DNA of 64,000 nucleotides, from NCBI GenBank assembly GCA_963932145.1, contig OZ010574.1, positions 58,906,732 to 58,970,731 of the forward strand, given 5' to 3'. Source of the stretch: Acanthosepion lycidas (Eukaryota > Mollusca > Cephalopoda > Sepiida > Sepiidae). The notes under the pieces are model-generated. The model ran no database searches and was not told the origin of the DNA. It saw only the letters and a list, made by a program, of their open reading frames with translations. This document shows positions 1 to 11,772 of the stretch, one piece after another. How positions within the stretch are numbered: position 1 is the stretch's first letter; every line of letters starts with the position of its first letter. The position numbers were made by a program, and so were the translations under genes.

Positions 1-500
1 ATTAAGTTTTCTTATTAGTTTAAGTAGGTTCATTGTGTCATAGTTTATCAAATGCTCTTATATAATCCATGAAACACAGGTACAGGTTTTGTTGCATTTG
101 TATTGCTCATTCTGAGATCATTCTGATCACAAAGGCAGCATTTCATGTTCCAGTGTTACAATGTTCTTGTTCTATTTATAGTCTAATTCTGCTACAATCT
201 CCATCTATTAGAATTCTAAGTTTAGTTATAGGACTTATTAAGCTGATTGTCCAATGTAGTTCACATCCATTTGCATCTGGTTTCTGTGGCATCACTACCA
301 AGGTACACCAGTATATATTTATTATTTTGGTAATCTTGTTTATCCCCAAATTATTTATGGAGAACAGCATATTTATTACAATCTCATCTGGTCCTACTGC
401 TTCATTTCTATTCACCTTGGCCAATGTTGATTTTACCTCAGATGCTACATGTCCTCACATGCTTTTTTATGTATTGTAGGTTCCTCTCTTCTGTTGCTGT
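1..500 (-). pseudogene. LINE reverse transcriptase fragment
   Basis: Minus-strand reading gives RT text typical of endonuclease/RT LINEs of invertebrates: AKVNRNEAVGPDEIVINML (an RT fingers block, about 424 down to 360), then a poorly framed KPDANGCELHWTISLISPITKL block, and further on CFMDYIRAFDKL, which carries the AFD motif with the first catalytic aspartate (near positions 25-70). The blocks are in the right order, but a stop (in the 176-424 reading) and frame changes separate them. The palm YxDD motif would lie left of the window. Weaker LINE-like text may continue to about 1000 but I cannot place domains there. Dead copy, truncated by the window edge. Confidence 0.75.
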
Positions 501-1615
501 GATGTATTTGTTTTATCTTTGAAATAGCTTAAGCTTTTCTATTATGTGTTCACAGAGGTGGTGAAGTAATGTGGGTCCACTAAGGCAGATATCAAAGAAG
601 TCAAGCTCTTTCAAGGCAGAAGCACATGGAAGTGCTTCTGGACTGACAGGGTACATGACCGATGTGTAGTTGAGTGAGAAGAAGTTTTCCCTTTTTAGAT
701 TTTATGCATCTTTACAAGGAGCAGACCTTTTGTATCTTTATGCATGCCTGTGATGTCAATATTTCAGTGATTCTATCTGCACACTTCTTGTTTAGCCATT
801 CATCTTTTGCCTGTTCCTATTTCTTTCTTATGTTTTTGCTTAACATTCTATATAAAGAGCCATTTCTCGGCATTGTCTGCAGTCTTTTTCATCAGTTCAA
901 AAATTTAATCTCAGCCACTTATCTCTTTCCTTGAGATAACCACTTTTGTTGATGTCACCAGTGCTTAAGGTGTTCCACCCATGTACCCAGACAATTTCAA
1001 ACTATCCATGAAGGGATTCCTCAAAACTGTCAAGAAAACTATTGTGTCCTGAAATCTCAATGAGCCTGACTTGTACATCTCTCCATTTTCCAACAAGCTT
1101 GATATACGACTACTCTTTCAACTTTATTACTCCCTAGCAATATTCCGTCAGTTACATAAAAATTAATCCAAGGGAAAGAAATCTGTACTCTTCTCTCTCC
1201 AGGTAGTGTCTGCCATACTTGATTTTTCTATTTCTTTGGCTATGATTTATACTCCTTGAATGTGACTAAGGAAATAGATGCTTTCCACTTTATTGAACTT
1301 GCTTCTTTGAATGTATAAGTTACTCATACAGGATGAGTACAGATGAGGGTATAACATGTGAGTATATACTCTCTGCAACTATATCCAGGTAAATATATGT
1401 AAGCAATATCACTCACACTATCACAGATAGTTGCTGATAGAAAGCCGCTAATATCAAATAATGTTTGCATGTAGAGAATGGTTAGGCAGAATAAGAAAAT
1501 ATTACAATACAACTTTTAGAGACAGCTACATATGTATATATAAAACTAGAGCTGATCAATAGACCAAGATACCAAAATTACATTTAAATTTAGTTGAAAG
1601 AAAAAAATGAAATCT

Positions 1616-1616
<1 letters not shown>
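501..1616. other. No gene recognised; possible upstream part of the LINE
   Basis: No domain can be read with confidence on either strand. The minus strand has scattered lysine/glutamate-rich text up to about 1000 that could be the region upstream of the RT in the LINE at 1-500. A 12-bp inverted repeat (AGAAGCACATGG / CTTCTGG-type arms near 619-643) is short enough to be chance. Confidence 0.35.

Positions 1617-1648
<32 letters not shown>
1617..1648. repeat. Poly(A) tract, 32 nt
   Basis: An uninterrupted A run on the plus strand. It may be a retroposon tail, but no body or target duplication is recognisable next to it. Confidence 0.9.
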
Positions 1649-1651
<3 letters not shown>

Positions 1652-1914
1652 AAGAGAAATTGATAATCTAACACATATTAAACAAGAATGAAATGTTTGT
1701 TTTGTGACAAAATACCAAATTTCAGAGACAAGGCAAATGCACATCCTTATAATTACTCAAGTCACTTCCACACAAGCAAAATATAAAACCTTGTGAGAAT
1801 AGGTAAATTAATAGTTTCTAGGTCTAACATTTTTGTTCTATTATTAGGATAGAAAAGACACTGAAATCATCAGTCAGTATGTCATTACACTAAGAAAAAT
1901 GTCTAAGAAATGCA

Positions 1915-3340
1915 ATTTTGGAGGGGACCAACTTAATGAACATAAAAGAGATAGGTTGGTGAAAGGGTGGGGGCAAAAATTCAGCAGCAACTGTTTAGTG
2001 AGAGAACACTGATGTTAGCAAAAGGTTCTTGAAATATCTGGAGCAATGGAGTTAGTCACAAAATCTTTCAAGGATATTCAAATTGAACAAAACCTGCCAA
2101 TGAATGAACCATGTTTATAGATTGCCAGAGAAATGTGAATGCTACCAGTGTGGAAGCATAAGCCATGATGAGTGTCCTTTTAAAAATAAAAGATGGTTCT
2201 GATACAATCATATCATGACATACTTATTGAATGTGTCGGCAAGATGAAAGTAAGCAATCTAGTAGAAGAAAAGATAATAGAAAGACATCAGTGAATAACA
2301 TTGATATTTGTTTAGGTCAAAGCCTGGAAATGTATACAGTTAGTGTGTCATGTTCATTGCCTGTGCAGGTTGTTGAATTGTTTTTGAATAAGCAGACAGT
2401 AATGATAAAGGTAGATACAAGAGCTTTGTATTCAACAATGAATTTGAAGAAATTAAAAGACTTGGAAGGAAGAGACACTGGTAAAGTTGAAAGCATAACC
2501 AGGAGAGGTGCTAAAGCAATGTGGTATGAGGGAAATGAATGTCATATGCTGTTTGTAATTTTATAGGGTGAGATTCTCATATTGTTGGCCAGAAAGTGGA
2601 AGTTAGATTGGAGTGTCACATTTCTTTTAAGTGAAGATTTAAGTTACTGGCTCAGTTTGATTCACTGCTTAGTGATGAGCAATTAAAAAATGAATTTACC
2701 AGTTGATAAGGCATCATCATCATGATTTTGTAGAGCTAGTCCAGTACTTTATTCACTAAAGGACAGAATTGAGAAGAAACTTGATCAACTAGAAAGATAA
2801 AATGATATTAAAAACATTGTTGGGCTGCACATGTTAAACTGGTACCCAAAAGGCAATATTGGAGTTGTTCAATTGTATGGCAAAGATAAATAAATCATAA
2901 ACAGGTTTACACATAATATAATTTCTTTGTTTTTAGAGAGAAAATTGTTTGCTGCCTTTTTTTTTTTTTTTTATTTTAAGATAAATTCTGAGCCATACAC
3001 TTTATAGTAACTCAAGTTAGATAATGAAACACAAGATTAATTGCCTCTATAACTTATTGTATTTTGTATCAACTTGCTTGATGTATATAATACTACAGGC
3101 ATCTTTCAGCATGAAATAATTGACCAATTGGAGGATATTCCTTTCTGTAAAGTGCAAGTGAATGATATTTTGTTTTGAGAATTGATGAAGATAGTTACCT
3201 TATGAATCTTCAGAAAATATTGTCTGCCTTGGACAAGTTATAACTTGAATTGTAAAAGACCAAATATCAGGTCATCTTAAGAAGAAAGGAATATTTTAGC
3301 TTTAGAATAAGAGATCATGTCAAGCTTGAATGTGGAAAAA
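1915..3340 (+). pseudogene. Gypsy (Metaviridae) retrotransposon remnant: gag end, zinc knuckle, protease, RT traces
   Basis: Domains appear in gag-pol order on the plus strand. The gag C-terminal text (around 2040-2130) includes a SFKDIQIEQNLPMNEP-like stretch. A CCHC-like knuckle reads CECYQCGSISHDECPFKNK at about 2130-2185. A protease region at 2231-2566 has KQTVMIKVDTRALYSTM, where the usual DTGA/S catalytic motif reads DTRA, so the enzyme would be inactive. RT text follows in shifting frames: SLKDRIEKKLDQLER near 2757-2800, and FQHEIIDQLEDIPFCKVQVND then a shifted DEDSYLMNLQKILSALDKL near 3100-3240. There are multiple stops and frameshifts, and no LTRs are visible. It is an old fossil, of a lineage different from the 29-34 kb element. 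Confidence 0.72.
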
Positions 3341-4004
3341 CAGATAAAAAAATGCTTTTCAAATTACAAAAAAAAATATTTTGCATCTTATACATGCTTC
3401 TTGAGCAGTAATGGCTCATAAAATGGATAAAGCCAATGGTTTAAATTTAAGATATACTGTTAGTTGCGGAGAGAAAAACTATCATGGTTCACATGATGGT
3501 TTATATCACTTGTTAAAATTTTAAATAGAAACCATAAAAGTATAAAATCACTTCTTGGGAATCAACTGAAATGAAAGAATTTAATATGGAATACAGTAGC
3601 TTACAATAGTTTAATTTTCAGTGTAACACTTTACACGCCTATCCAGAATAAGAAAAAAATTATAAATTTTTATCATTTCTAAACTAGTTATATCTTTACT
3701 TTTATTTAAGGATACAATTTCTTTTTTTTAAAATTGCATTCAACAGGTATAGTCTGTTTGGATTTGAGTATTAACTTTCCTATCATATTTGTTTAGTTTT
3801 TTTGTACAAGAAAAATGACCCCATGAGAAAGTAGCAGAGATGATATTATAAATAGTAGTCATAGTATCAGTAGTCTGATTGCACTTGGCCAATTGATTGC
3901 AGTTCAAAATTTAGAACTGTATAGATCAAAGAGATAAATGCAAAATGAAGGAACCATTAATAAAAGAATGGCATCACAGGTTCCAATCAGGTGGGAATAA
4001 GAAT
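3341..4004. other. No gene recognised
   Basis: AT-rich sequence without a supportable coding block. It may contain the decayed downstream pol of the preceding gypsy remnant, but RNase H or integrase motifs cannot be read. Confidence 0.4.
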
Positions 4005-4510
4005 ATTGATTGATTGATTGTTTGTTTTTAACGGCCCTTCAACTTCTCGTGGATCATTGAGAGCCAAATTGATTATGTTGTAAACATATTTTATAATTAG
4101 TCAAGTATGGATCAGAGTAATTTTTATAGTTCTTCAGATATGTTTGAAATGTTATAGTTTGTTAGGTATGGTTGAAGAAAAAGTATGTACCTGACCATAT
4201 ATGACTCCTGACATGGTACACATATTGGTGGGATTTCATTTCTCAATAAATGTCTGTGAGTAACATGTGTATGTCCAATACAAAGTCTGGTGAGAACCAC
4301 CTCCTACCTTCTTATCTTTCAGTAGCCAGAGAACTATTCACCAATTATTGGCTGAATATTGTGTAATTTATTATTATGACAGTTATTCCATTGTATGGGA
4401 TTTTTGTATTTGATAGTTCCATATTTAGTAACTTCTTTGCTGCTTTGTCAACCTTTTCGTTTCCCCTGAATGCTGATGTGGCTCGGTATCTAACATAATA
4501 TAATTTCTTT
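4005..4510 (-). pseudogene. LINE 3' end with RNase H tail
   Basis: On the minus strand, the segment from about 4490 to 4430 reads ATSAFRGNEKVDKAAK, matching the conserved end of a LINE ribonuclease H domain (RGNEKADKAA-type block). Further downstream, about 4320 to 4190, it reads TRLCIGHTHVTHRHLLRNE followed by a P-P-x-C-x-x-C block (PPICVPC), the C-terminal zinc-binding tail of Jockey/I-like elements. The 3' end (near 4005-4020) finishes in a tetranucleotide (AATC)n tail. Truncated at its 5' end and frame-broken. The 3' terminal text resembles that of the insertion at 62084-62297. Confidence 0.7.
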
Positions 4511-4838
4511 GTTTTTGAAGAGGAAATCTAACTTATTCATGAGTGGATTCTTGCTATTTCTATTTTGATTCAATATAAGTGTCAATTTGGAATCTGAAAA
4601 GATAATAAACCCGTGTGTTTAAGATCTTGAAATCATTTTAATGCTAGATCTATAGCCAGAACTTCTGCGATGTATACCGAGGACCCATCTGGTAGTCCTT
4701 TTACAGAGATTTGAGATGAAATTTTCCTCAGAGCTTAATTTTGAGTTGCCAGTAAATATATAACAAAAATAACAGTTAAGAAATATCTGCCAATGACCAG
4801 AATTCTTGGTTTTGAATCACAGAACGTAATATATAAAG

Positions 4839-4950
4839 AGGTGCTGAAAAACTCAACTTGACCGACCTTCCACAATCTGATGAATTGATCAAACCTCAGA
4901 ATTTATTTTGGAATCCTTTCTTGATTGGGACAAAAATATTTCAGCACCCT
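4839..4950. mobile_element. Possible small TIR element, about 112 bp
   Basis: AGGTGCTGAAAA at the left end and TTTCAGCACCCT at the right are imperfect inverted repeats (AG-GTGCTGAAA against AGGGTGCTGAAA). The size and the GTGCTGAAA terminus suggest a non-autonomous Tc1/mariner-type element. No clear TA duplication is seen and there is no coding capacity, so the call is tentative. Confidence 0.35.
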
Positions 4951-5860
4951 ATCATACCTGTAAAAGTTGTGGGTTTGAAAATCCACACATTAGACAAAGA
5001 CAAAAAATACTACACCTAGATACAAGCATTCATGATATATGATCTGTTTGTTCGTTTTCTTATGTATACATGAGTACTCTATTTTAAAGAACATTTTAAT
5101 GCACATAAAAATAATTTGTTGATTATTTATCTATTAGCAGATTACTTCACACAATACGATTTTTCAAATGAGCATTTGTCATCCTTGGATTTTCTTGAGA
5201 TTTACAGTTCTTTTTTTATGTTTTTCAAAAAGAATTCAAGAGTATGAATGGATTAAATTATTTCAAACTGTCTGCACTCTAACACATTCCTCTTGATAAA
5301 TGTGAAAAAGAATTTTATAGGTTGGGAGCATCCAAACATTACCCATTTTGAAAATTTTTAAACAGTCTACTAATGGGTATATAATCAGAAAATATTATAT
5401 TTTTCATTTCATGTTCCCTTGCTATATCCTAAGGAACGTATGCTCTAAAAATAATGCCAAGAAAAAATTGTTTATATAGACTATTGATTACTTCAATTTA
5501 AAAGTCACTACCATTTTTTAAACTTGGAAATCTGAAGGATATAATCATATCATTTAAATACAACATAATGAATTAAGATCCAACTGTGATAGATTTACAA
5601 TATTTCAAGAACTAAATCAGAATTAATATCTTCAAGCCATCTGATGATTTTAAGGAAAATGAAGCAGATAATAACAAGCTAAATGAATCTAAAGTGTAAA
5701 TTATAGTTATTTGCCTTGTACAACTGCAGAAATTTTTAATTACAAATTTTCTACGATTTTTTAATACCATTGTCATAATTGTAAAACTGTGATAGATGCC
5801 ATGATGTTAGTCATCATCATCCCCATAGCTTTGTAATCATAGGGCAAATTCGAATGCAGA
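4951..5860. other. No gene recognised
   Basis: AT-rich, stop-dense in all frames, with no repeat structure or motif that can be supported. Confidence 0.5.
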
Positions 5861-5867
5861 AGTCACA

Positions 5868-6540
5868 CTAACTTTTCCACAATGGTCTATTAATGACAGC
5901 CATCAGCAATTCTGGTACAGTCATACCTGTCCACTGTGACATTGTCCAACCAGTTTTTGCGTTGGCATCCTCTCCTACGTCCACCTTCAACAATGACTTG
6001 CATGATAGTCTTGCACAGGCTGTTGTGCCCTGTAATGTGTCCAAACCATGCCATTTTTCACCATTTGACAGTGGTAAGAAGAGGTTCCTGGTGGCCCACA
6101 AAATTTTCAACCCTTTTCCACACAAACTCATTGGTTTTTTGTTCCCAGTAGAAAATGCCAAGGAGTTTTTCTCATGCATTTGTTCTAAAACGCTTGTATC
6201 TTTCTCTCTGTATCTGCCAATAGTGTCCACGTTTCACATCCATATAGGAGAATGGAGACTATCAATGATTTGTACAGTCTGTACTTTGTTTAAAAAGTTG
6301 ATTTTGCTCCTCCATATTCTTGTCAATTTGGCCATCACTGACATTGCTGCAGCAATCTGTGTGCGGATTTCAAATTTGCAGGTACCATCTTTAGACAAGA
6401 TTACTCCTAAGTATTTAAAACTGGGCACTTCCTCCAGTGAATTCCCATTCATGATAATGTTGACACAGGTGTGTTACTCTTTGTACTATTCACCATTGCT
6501 TTGGATTTCTTGGAGCTTTGGTTAGTCAACAGAAATTAGT
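5868..6540 (-). pseudogene. LINE RT C-terminal region, 5'-truncated
   Basis: Minus-strand reading from 6525 gives, in order, text ending KAMVNSTKSNTPVSTLS, then MNGNSLEEVPSFKYLGVIL (the thumb-region YLG motif), KFEIRTQIAAAMSVMAKLT and RIWRSKINFLNKVQTVQ. These are the conserved segments after the RT palm of endonuclease/RT LINEs. After a stop at about 6232 a second reading (6230 to 5868) carries the C-terminal tail, including WTMSQWTGMTVPELL. The open segments are 72 and 120 codons. The 5' end is truncated near 6540, losing the palm and endonuclease. The family is similar to, but not demonstrably the same as, the LINE at 1-500. Confidence 0.75.
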
Positions 6541-7850
6541 AATTTAATTTTCGTAAAAAGAGAAAAAAAAAATGACGAATTTCAATAAGTGTGTGTAACA
6601 AATCAATAAAAATGTTATTCAATAAAGTTAATATTGTAAATAAGAATGTCTTATTTTTAGTTCATAAATAAAAGCTTTATGGTTACTTAGTAACATTGCT
6701 CCTTAAAGTTTCTAAACCAAAGCACTGTCTAATGGCAACAAGTGATATGCAGTTGTACAAGGCATTATTTCGGATTCCTGAAGTGTTTACAATCCTTATC
6801 ACAATGATTAATCAATATAAATATTTGCTTAGTAATGTACAGTGATATAAATATTTTTTGCATGATGTAATGACTATTATTAATAAAAATCAAACTGAAC
6901 TGTACCTTTCCCTACACACCAGTATAGCAAAAAGTAAAAAAAAAGCATTTCAGTAATTTCTCAATTAGGATATTACATAGGATAAGTCACTAGTGATCTG
7001 ATTTTGATATTAATTCTTAACAGATACCTCTGTTTTTATTATTAAAAAAAATAAGCAGAGAAAATTATTGAGAATTATAGCAAAACTTGTTTATGAGTGA
7101 CCTAACCAACAGAAAAATATAAGTGCGTATTACTAAATTAGTATGCTGAGCTTATGAAGCTTTCTTAAAAGTATGAGTTGTACCTATTTGTGTTTCATTC
7201 TAAAAACTACTTACAGTCTGGTTTGAATAAAAGCTATATTTTTTTTTTTTTTTTTAAATTAATAATGGTCACTAAACTTTACCATTCTAATTAAATATTT
7301 TATATAAATGTCTGAATAAGTATCTAGCATAAATTTCCTTCAGTATCCACTACAAAAGGTGGTATTATCACTTAAGAGGCATCATAACAAATACAAGGTT
7401 TGTTTTCGTGCACCAGTAAATATATAACTTACCCTTTTAAATCTTTTGGTCATCCATTTTTCCCAATTTTCAAACATTTCCACCCATTTAACCTCTCTTT
7501 TACGGATGATATCCAATGTAACTTTTGGAATCCTGAAAAAAAAAAAAAAAAAAAAATAAAAAAATAAAAATAAAAAAAATAAAACTATTTGAGATATAGA
7601 TATATATAAAATTAAAAAAAAAAAATTATATATATGAAATGAGAATGAATCGAACATAAATTCTATCATTCGTAACATTAAATTAAGAGTGTTCAATACA
7701 AAAAGTAGAGCAAAATTCTTTATTTTAGGATATTACATCAACGTGTTAATAGACGCTTAATTTGTACTAAGTAGTCATTTGTTAACGCTTGATGAGATGT
7801 GATAATGCACATCGAAACAGGATTGCATTTATGTAGCATTTGTTACATGT
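6541..7850. repeat. Gene-free stretch with A-rich and T-rich tracts
   Basis: No coding region can be supported. It holds a T run near 7238-7256, an A-rich low-complexity block at 7537-7624 (a long A run followed by AAAAATAAA-type units) and short (TA)n. Peptides here that are rich in F or K are artefacts of these tracts. Confidence 0.6.
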
Positions 7851-7875
7851 TGATTTAATATCCTAAAATGAAGTG

Positions 7876-7891
7876 TGTGGGTGTGTGTGTG

Positions 7892-7937
<46 letters not shown>
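7876..7937. repeat. (GT)n followed by (AT)n microsatellite
   Basis: A short GT run (7876-7891) passes into about 44 nt of alternating AT (7894-7937). Overlapping readings of alternating Y/I or H/T residues come from this repeat. Confidence 0.9.
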
Positions 7938-7942
<5 letters not shown>

Positions 7943-8339
7943 CATAATGTGAGTAATGTAGATGATTTGATCAAGGTAGAGCATTTTTTTCTTAATTGTG
8001 TACCCATTTTTACAGAATATTCCCAAATATTCTTGAGTGAGTTTAAATGATATATGAAGCTCAAAGGTAACAAAATTTGAGTATGAAAGAAAAAACTGGA
8101 TCAATAACAAAAAAATATGAGCAAATTAGGATGTTCAAACCCCACTGCAAGAGAAAATATCACAGAGCTGTTATTCCTATTTTTGAATGCTGAAATCTTA
8201 ACTTTGGGTCATTCTGCAAAGGGTACTCTTGTGAGCAACAACAGTCTTTATATTTTCTAGCAACTATGTTTCTTGGAGAGACAATGTTACCTAAAACTCC
8301 AAACTAAAATTTTATTTTCAACTAGCTTAAAACCACCCT

Positions 8340-8855
8340 ATCTGGCAGCGTTTAAGCTAGCTCTTGTGCAGGGCTCTTGATTGGGCCTTTGGCTTGTTCA
8401 AGAGTTTGAGAGTCCCTAAATCTTTGCATACTCTCAGCAATGGAAGCCCTCCTGGCTGCCAGTTGATCTGATTTTCATTTACACGGGACTTTTTCATCAC
8501 TGCAGCCTTGGCTCTTTTGATTGTAATCTGATCCTCTTTTGACGGAGATTTCTTTTTATGAGACATACTGCTGCCATATGTGATAGGCAACAATAAACTA
8601 TAGAAGAACTCAAAATTGATTGCTGCATTTAAGTGTTGCATTAATGCTTACCCTTTAAAAGTTCAACAATAATTCTTCTGCCATCACTTTAATTTAAAGA
8701 CAATTTAATGTGTGTAGGTCCTCACTTTCTGTACAAACAATTATTTTTATTTCATAGGTGACTTTCACTGGATTTCACAATTAATTTCAATTCCCAAATT
8801 TCTTTCCAAGTTATAAAAATTATTATCCTACAAAGAAATCCGTCCCAATACATTA

Positions 8856-8889
<34 letters not shown>

Positions 8890-9075
8890 GTCAATAACAA
8901 TTGCAGTAATGAATACTTGGGAATCCAAAATTTCAAGATTGTGGGTCCAGATCTGGCCCAGAATGTTTTTAATTTGCTCATGGAGTTGGCCTGATTCCAA
9001 AATGGTAGGATATGTTGGGCTACAGCCTCGGGGAATAAAGTTGAAAAAGTGTGACATATTTACATTCGCATTTAT
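8340..9075. repeat. Unnamed dispersed repeat A, copy 1
   Basis: About 450-700 bp of this region is found again in reverse orientation at 58430-58890. Matching landmarks are TAATTTAAAGACAATTT, TTTCTGTACAAACAATT, the TGGCCCAGAATGTTTTTAAT segment and GTTGAAAAAGTGTGAC, in the same relative order. Both copies have a microsatellite beyond the GTGTGAC end. A 94-codon minus-strand reading at 8357-8641 contains INWQPGGLPLLRVCKDLGTL. It is locally GC-richer and looks protein-like, but I do not recognise it. The element class is unknown. A poly(A) of about 28 nt interrupts it at 8860-8887. Confidence 0.6.
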
Positions 9076-9099
9076 TTATATAGATATATATATATATAT

Positions 9100-9535
9100 A
9101 AACCTTCAATACAGGCATAGAGAATTTGACAAAGCAAAAAAAATAAAAATAAAACATGGTACCAAATTTATCTCGGTGGCTCCATTATCAACAAAGTTAT
9201 GACCATTCAAATTTTGTCAGTTTTTCATCTTGTGTGCCAATTTCAACAGTTTATAACTGAAGATGCAGGCTTCAGACTAGTTAAAAATCATTATAAATGT
9301 AATGCCATATGGGTAGTCTTGAAGTGGAATCAATAATTACTAGATCCAAAGAGCCAAAACATTGGAAAAGATTGCATTCTCAAAAACAGTTAAAACATGA
9401 CAAGAGAAGGGCATATTTGATTGTTCATATAAGTTTCATTTCAACAGTTAATGCCTAACAGCTTCATGCTATGATTTATAACATGGCAGAGACAAAGCTA
9501 AATTTGTTTGTACACCAATAATAATAAAAAAAAAA
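9100..9535. repeat. Unnamed dispersed repeat B, copy 1
   Basis: Collinear with 21690-22130 in the same orientation. Shared landmarks are the AATTTATCTYGGTRGCTC segment, TAACTGAAGATGCAKGCTTC, AAAATCATTATAAATRTAATG, TTCTCAAAAACA and CAACAGTTAATGC. Divergence is considerable with many small indels, so both copies are old. No coding potential is seen. Confidence 0.6.
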
Positions 9536-11340
9536 CTCATCAGTCACAGAATTGGTGATCAAATACTTGATAACAAAGTTATCAGAGTGACTCTTCCACT
9601 CTATTATCTCTTTACCACAGTTGCAATATTGCCTCTCACTATTCTATCAATATTTCTATGGCAAGTGTTCAGATGAGCTTTTTCTTTTTTAAGAAATACC
9701 AAGCTATTTTATTTACACCAAGTCAAATCATCATTTCCTCATGTTCTAAATGTAAGATAAAAGCCCTGAAGAAGTTTATCCTCATTTGGTGGAATAGATT
9801 GCCACATGGTTGCTAGCTAGGCGTAAGCATTTCAAATCAATGGTTAATTATCATCTTTCCCTCTTATTTTGTTACCACTTTCTCTTCTATTCATATCACA
9901 CATTTCATTCAGTATTACCATTTAGTTGACTGTAACTCTCTACCTTGAGTGGCTCTTGAGTTTTGTATTGGGTGAAATTTTAACATTAAAAATAAATCTT
10001 TTTAATGTTTCAATCAGATGCTCTATCAGTAAATGGAAACTATTCAAATATATTTTAAATCAGATTCAAAATAGAAATTCAATGCAACTTTTTTTTTTAA
10101 ACTACAGTAATAAATTTTAATTGGATTTAAATATCATTTACATACTTACATAAAATATACTATATTAAAACAATACATGATTTTACTTTCAAAATTTTTT
10201 TAATTATATTGTGATGAAGTGGGTGGTGAGTCACTCATACAGGATGAGCAGAGCCTCAAAGAGACATGAGAACAGTCAATGAATATAGCTAAATTTAGAA
10301 AGGCCTGATATATGGCATAAAGCAAAAGAAAGACTTGATTGCATTTATTAATGGAATTAATACAATTATTAGAATTAAATGTGGAAAAAAGATAATTAAG
10401 AATTAATTGGTTTGAGAAACTAAATGGGTGTAATGTTCTTAAGGTATCAAGTTTAAATAATCAACTTGGAGGTAACTTAATACCAATAATAGCAAAACTT
10501 TACAGTTTACTATTTGTAGATCATGGAAATGGATTAGCCTATTTTTCTACACAATCCATTCCACTCAGTGACACTTGAACCACAATTGGTTAAAAGTAGC
10601 TCATTTAGATGACCTCACTGACTTTATTCAGCGGAGAGCATTTATTTCTTTTTTCTGCCAAAAAACATGTGGCACAATAGTGTTTGGGATTTCAGGATAT
10701 ATCATCATTTTCTTCTGTACAGTAGCCTAAAATAAAACATTGTTAAAAATCTTAAGACACTGCAGTCTTCTTCATTATTCCAAGACTTCAATTGATTTTG
10801 GGAATCTATCAACATTAGGTTTCAACTCCAATCATGTGATTTCTTCAGATCTAAACATCAGTAGAGGAGCCTCCCGTTCAGAATGTCACCAAACCAGTGA
10901 TCAGAACAAAACCACCCTGTGTATATGTCACAATAAAAAGTATTTTATATGCAGAGATTAGATATGAATTCCTGGCATTGACATTTATGTCAAACATAAA
11001 AAAAAACTATTTTATGAGCATTATCTACCTTCCATTATCCCTCAAAAGAAAAATATTCTTGTTTGTATTCCATTGAATATTTGGCATATGGCTTCATTGA
11101 ATCTCTAATCAATACCAACAATAAGCAGGCTAACATGCTTGTTTCTAATGAAACAATGAAGTTGGTTCATTTGTAAGAACATCATAGTACCAATCATACA
11201 AACAAAAGTGATAAACTCATTATCAAAAACATCCCTGAGCATCTTAAGACAAAAAAAAAAAAAAATACAATAAGTTTAGCATTTGAAAATTACAAAAAGC
11301 AAATATGGTTACATAGCAAGTTTATAAAAATCAGCAGATT
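9536..11340. other. No gene recognised
   Basis: AT-rich, stop-dense sequence. Readings at 9926-10120 and 10740-10961 are short, compositionally ordinary and carry no motif. A 14-nt A run lies near 11252-11265. Confidence 0.5.
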
Positions 11341-11389
11341 GATGAAATAGCTATTGACACCTGAAAGAAACATTCAAACATTTTCAGTG

Positions 11390-11772
11390 AAGAAAAGAAA
11401 AGAAGAAAGAGAGAAAGAAAAGAAGAAAGAGAGAAAGAAAAGAAGAAAGAGAGAAAGAAAAGAAGAAAGAGAGAAAGAAAAGAAGAAAGAGAGAAAGAAA
11501 AGAAGAAAGAGAGAAAGAAAAGAAGAAAGAGAGAAAGAAAAGAAGAAAGAAAGAAAGAAAGAAGAAAGAAAGAAAGAAAGAAGAGAAAGAAAGAAGAGAA
11601 AGAAAGAAGAGAAAGAAAGAAGAGAAAGAAAGAAGAGAAAGAAAGAAGAGAAAGAAAGAAGAGAAAGAAAGAAGAGAAAGAAAGAAGAGAAAGAAAGAAG
11701 AGAAAGAAAGAAGAGAAAGAAAGAAGAGAAAGAAGAAGAGAAAGAAGAAGAGAAAGAAGAAAAGAAAAAAAT
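11390..11772. repeat. Homopurine (GA-rich) minisatellite
   Basis: About 380 nt with only A and G on the plus strand. The left half is a 20-bp unit (AGAAGAAAGAGAGAAAGAAA) repeated about seven times. It passes through an (AAAG)n stretch into a ~13-bp unit (GAAGAGAAAGAAA) and ends in 12-bp (AGAAGAGAAAGA) units. The K/R/E-rich plus readings and F/S/L-rich minus readings here are translation artefacts. Confidence 0.95.

Noticed and set aside
69-479. 136-codon plus-strand reading
   Set aside because: It lies antisense to clear LINE RT text on the minus strand and has no motif of its own.
5893-6525. 210-codon plus-strand reading, one of the longest in the window
   Set aside because: It is the antisense of the LINE C-terminal region, whose minus-strand blocks are recognisable.
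7829-8110. Readings on both strands with Y/I repeats
   Set aside because: They arise from the (GT)n(AT)n microsatellite.
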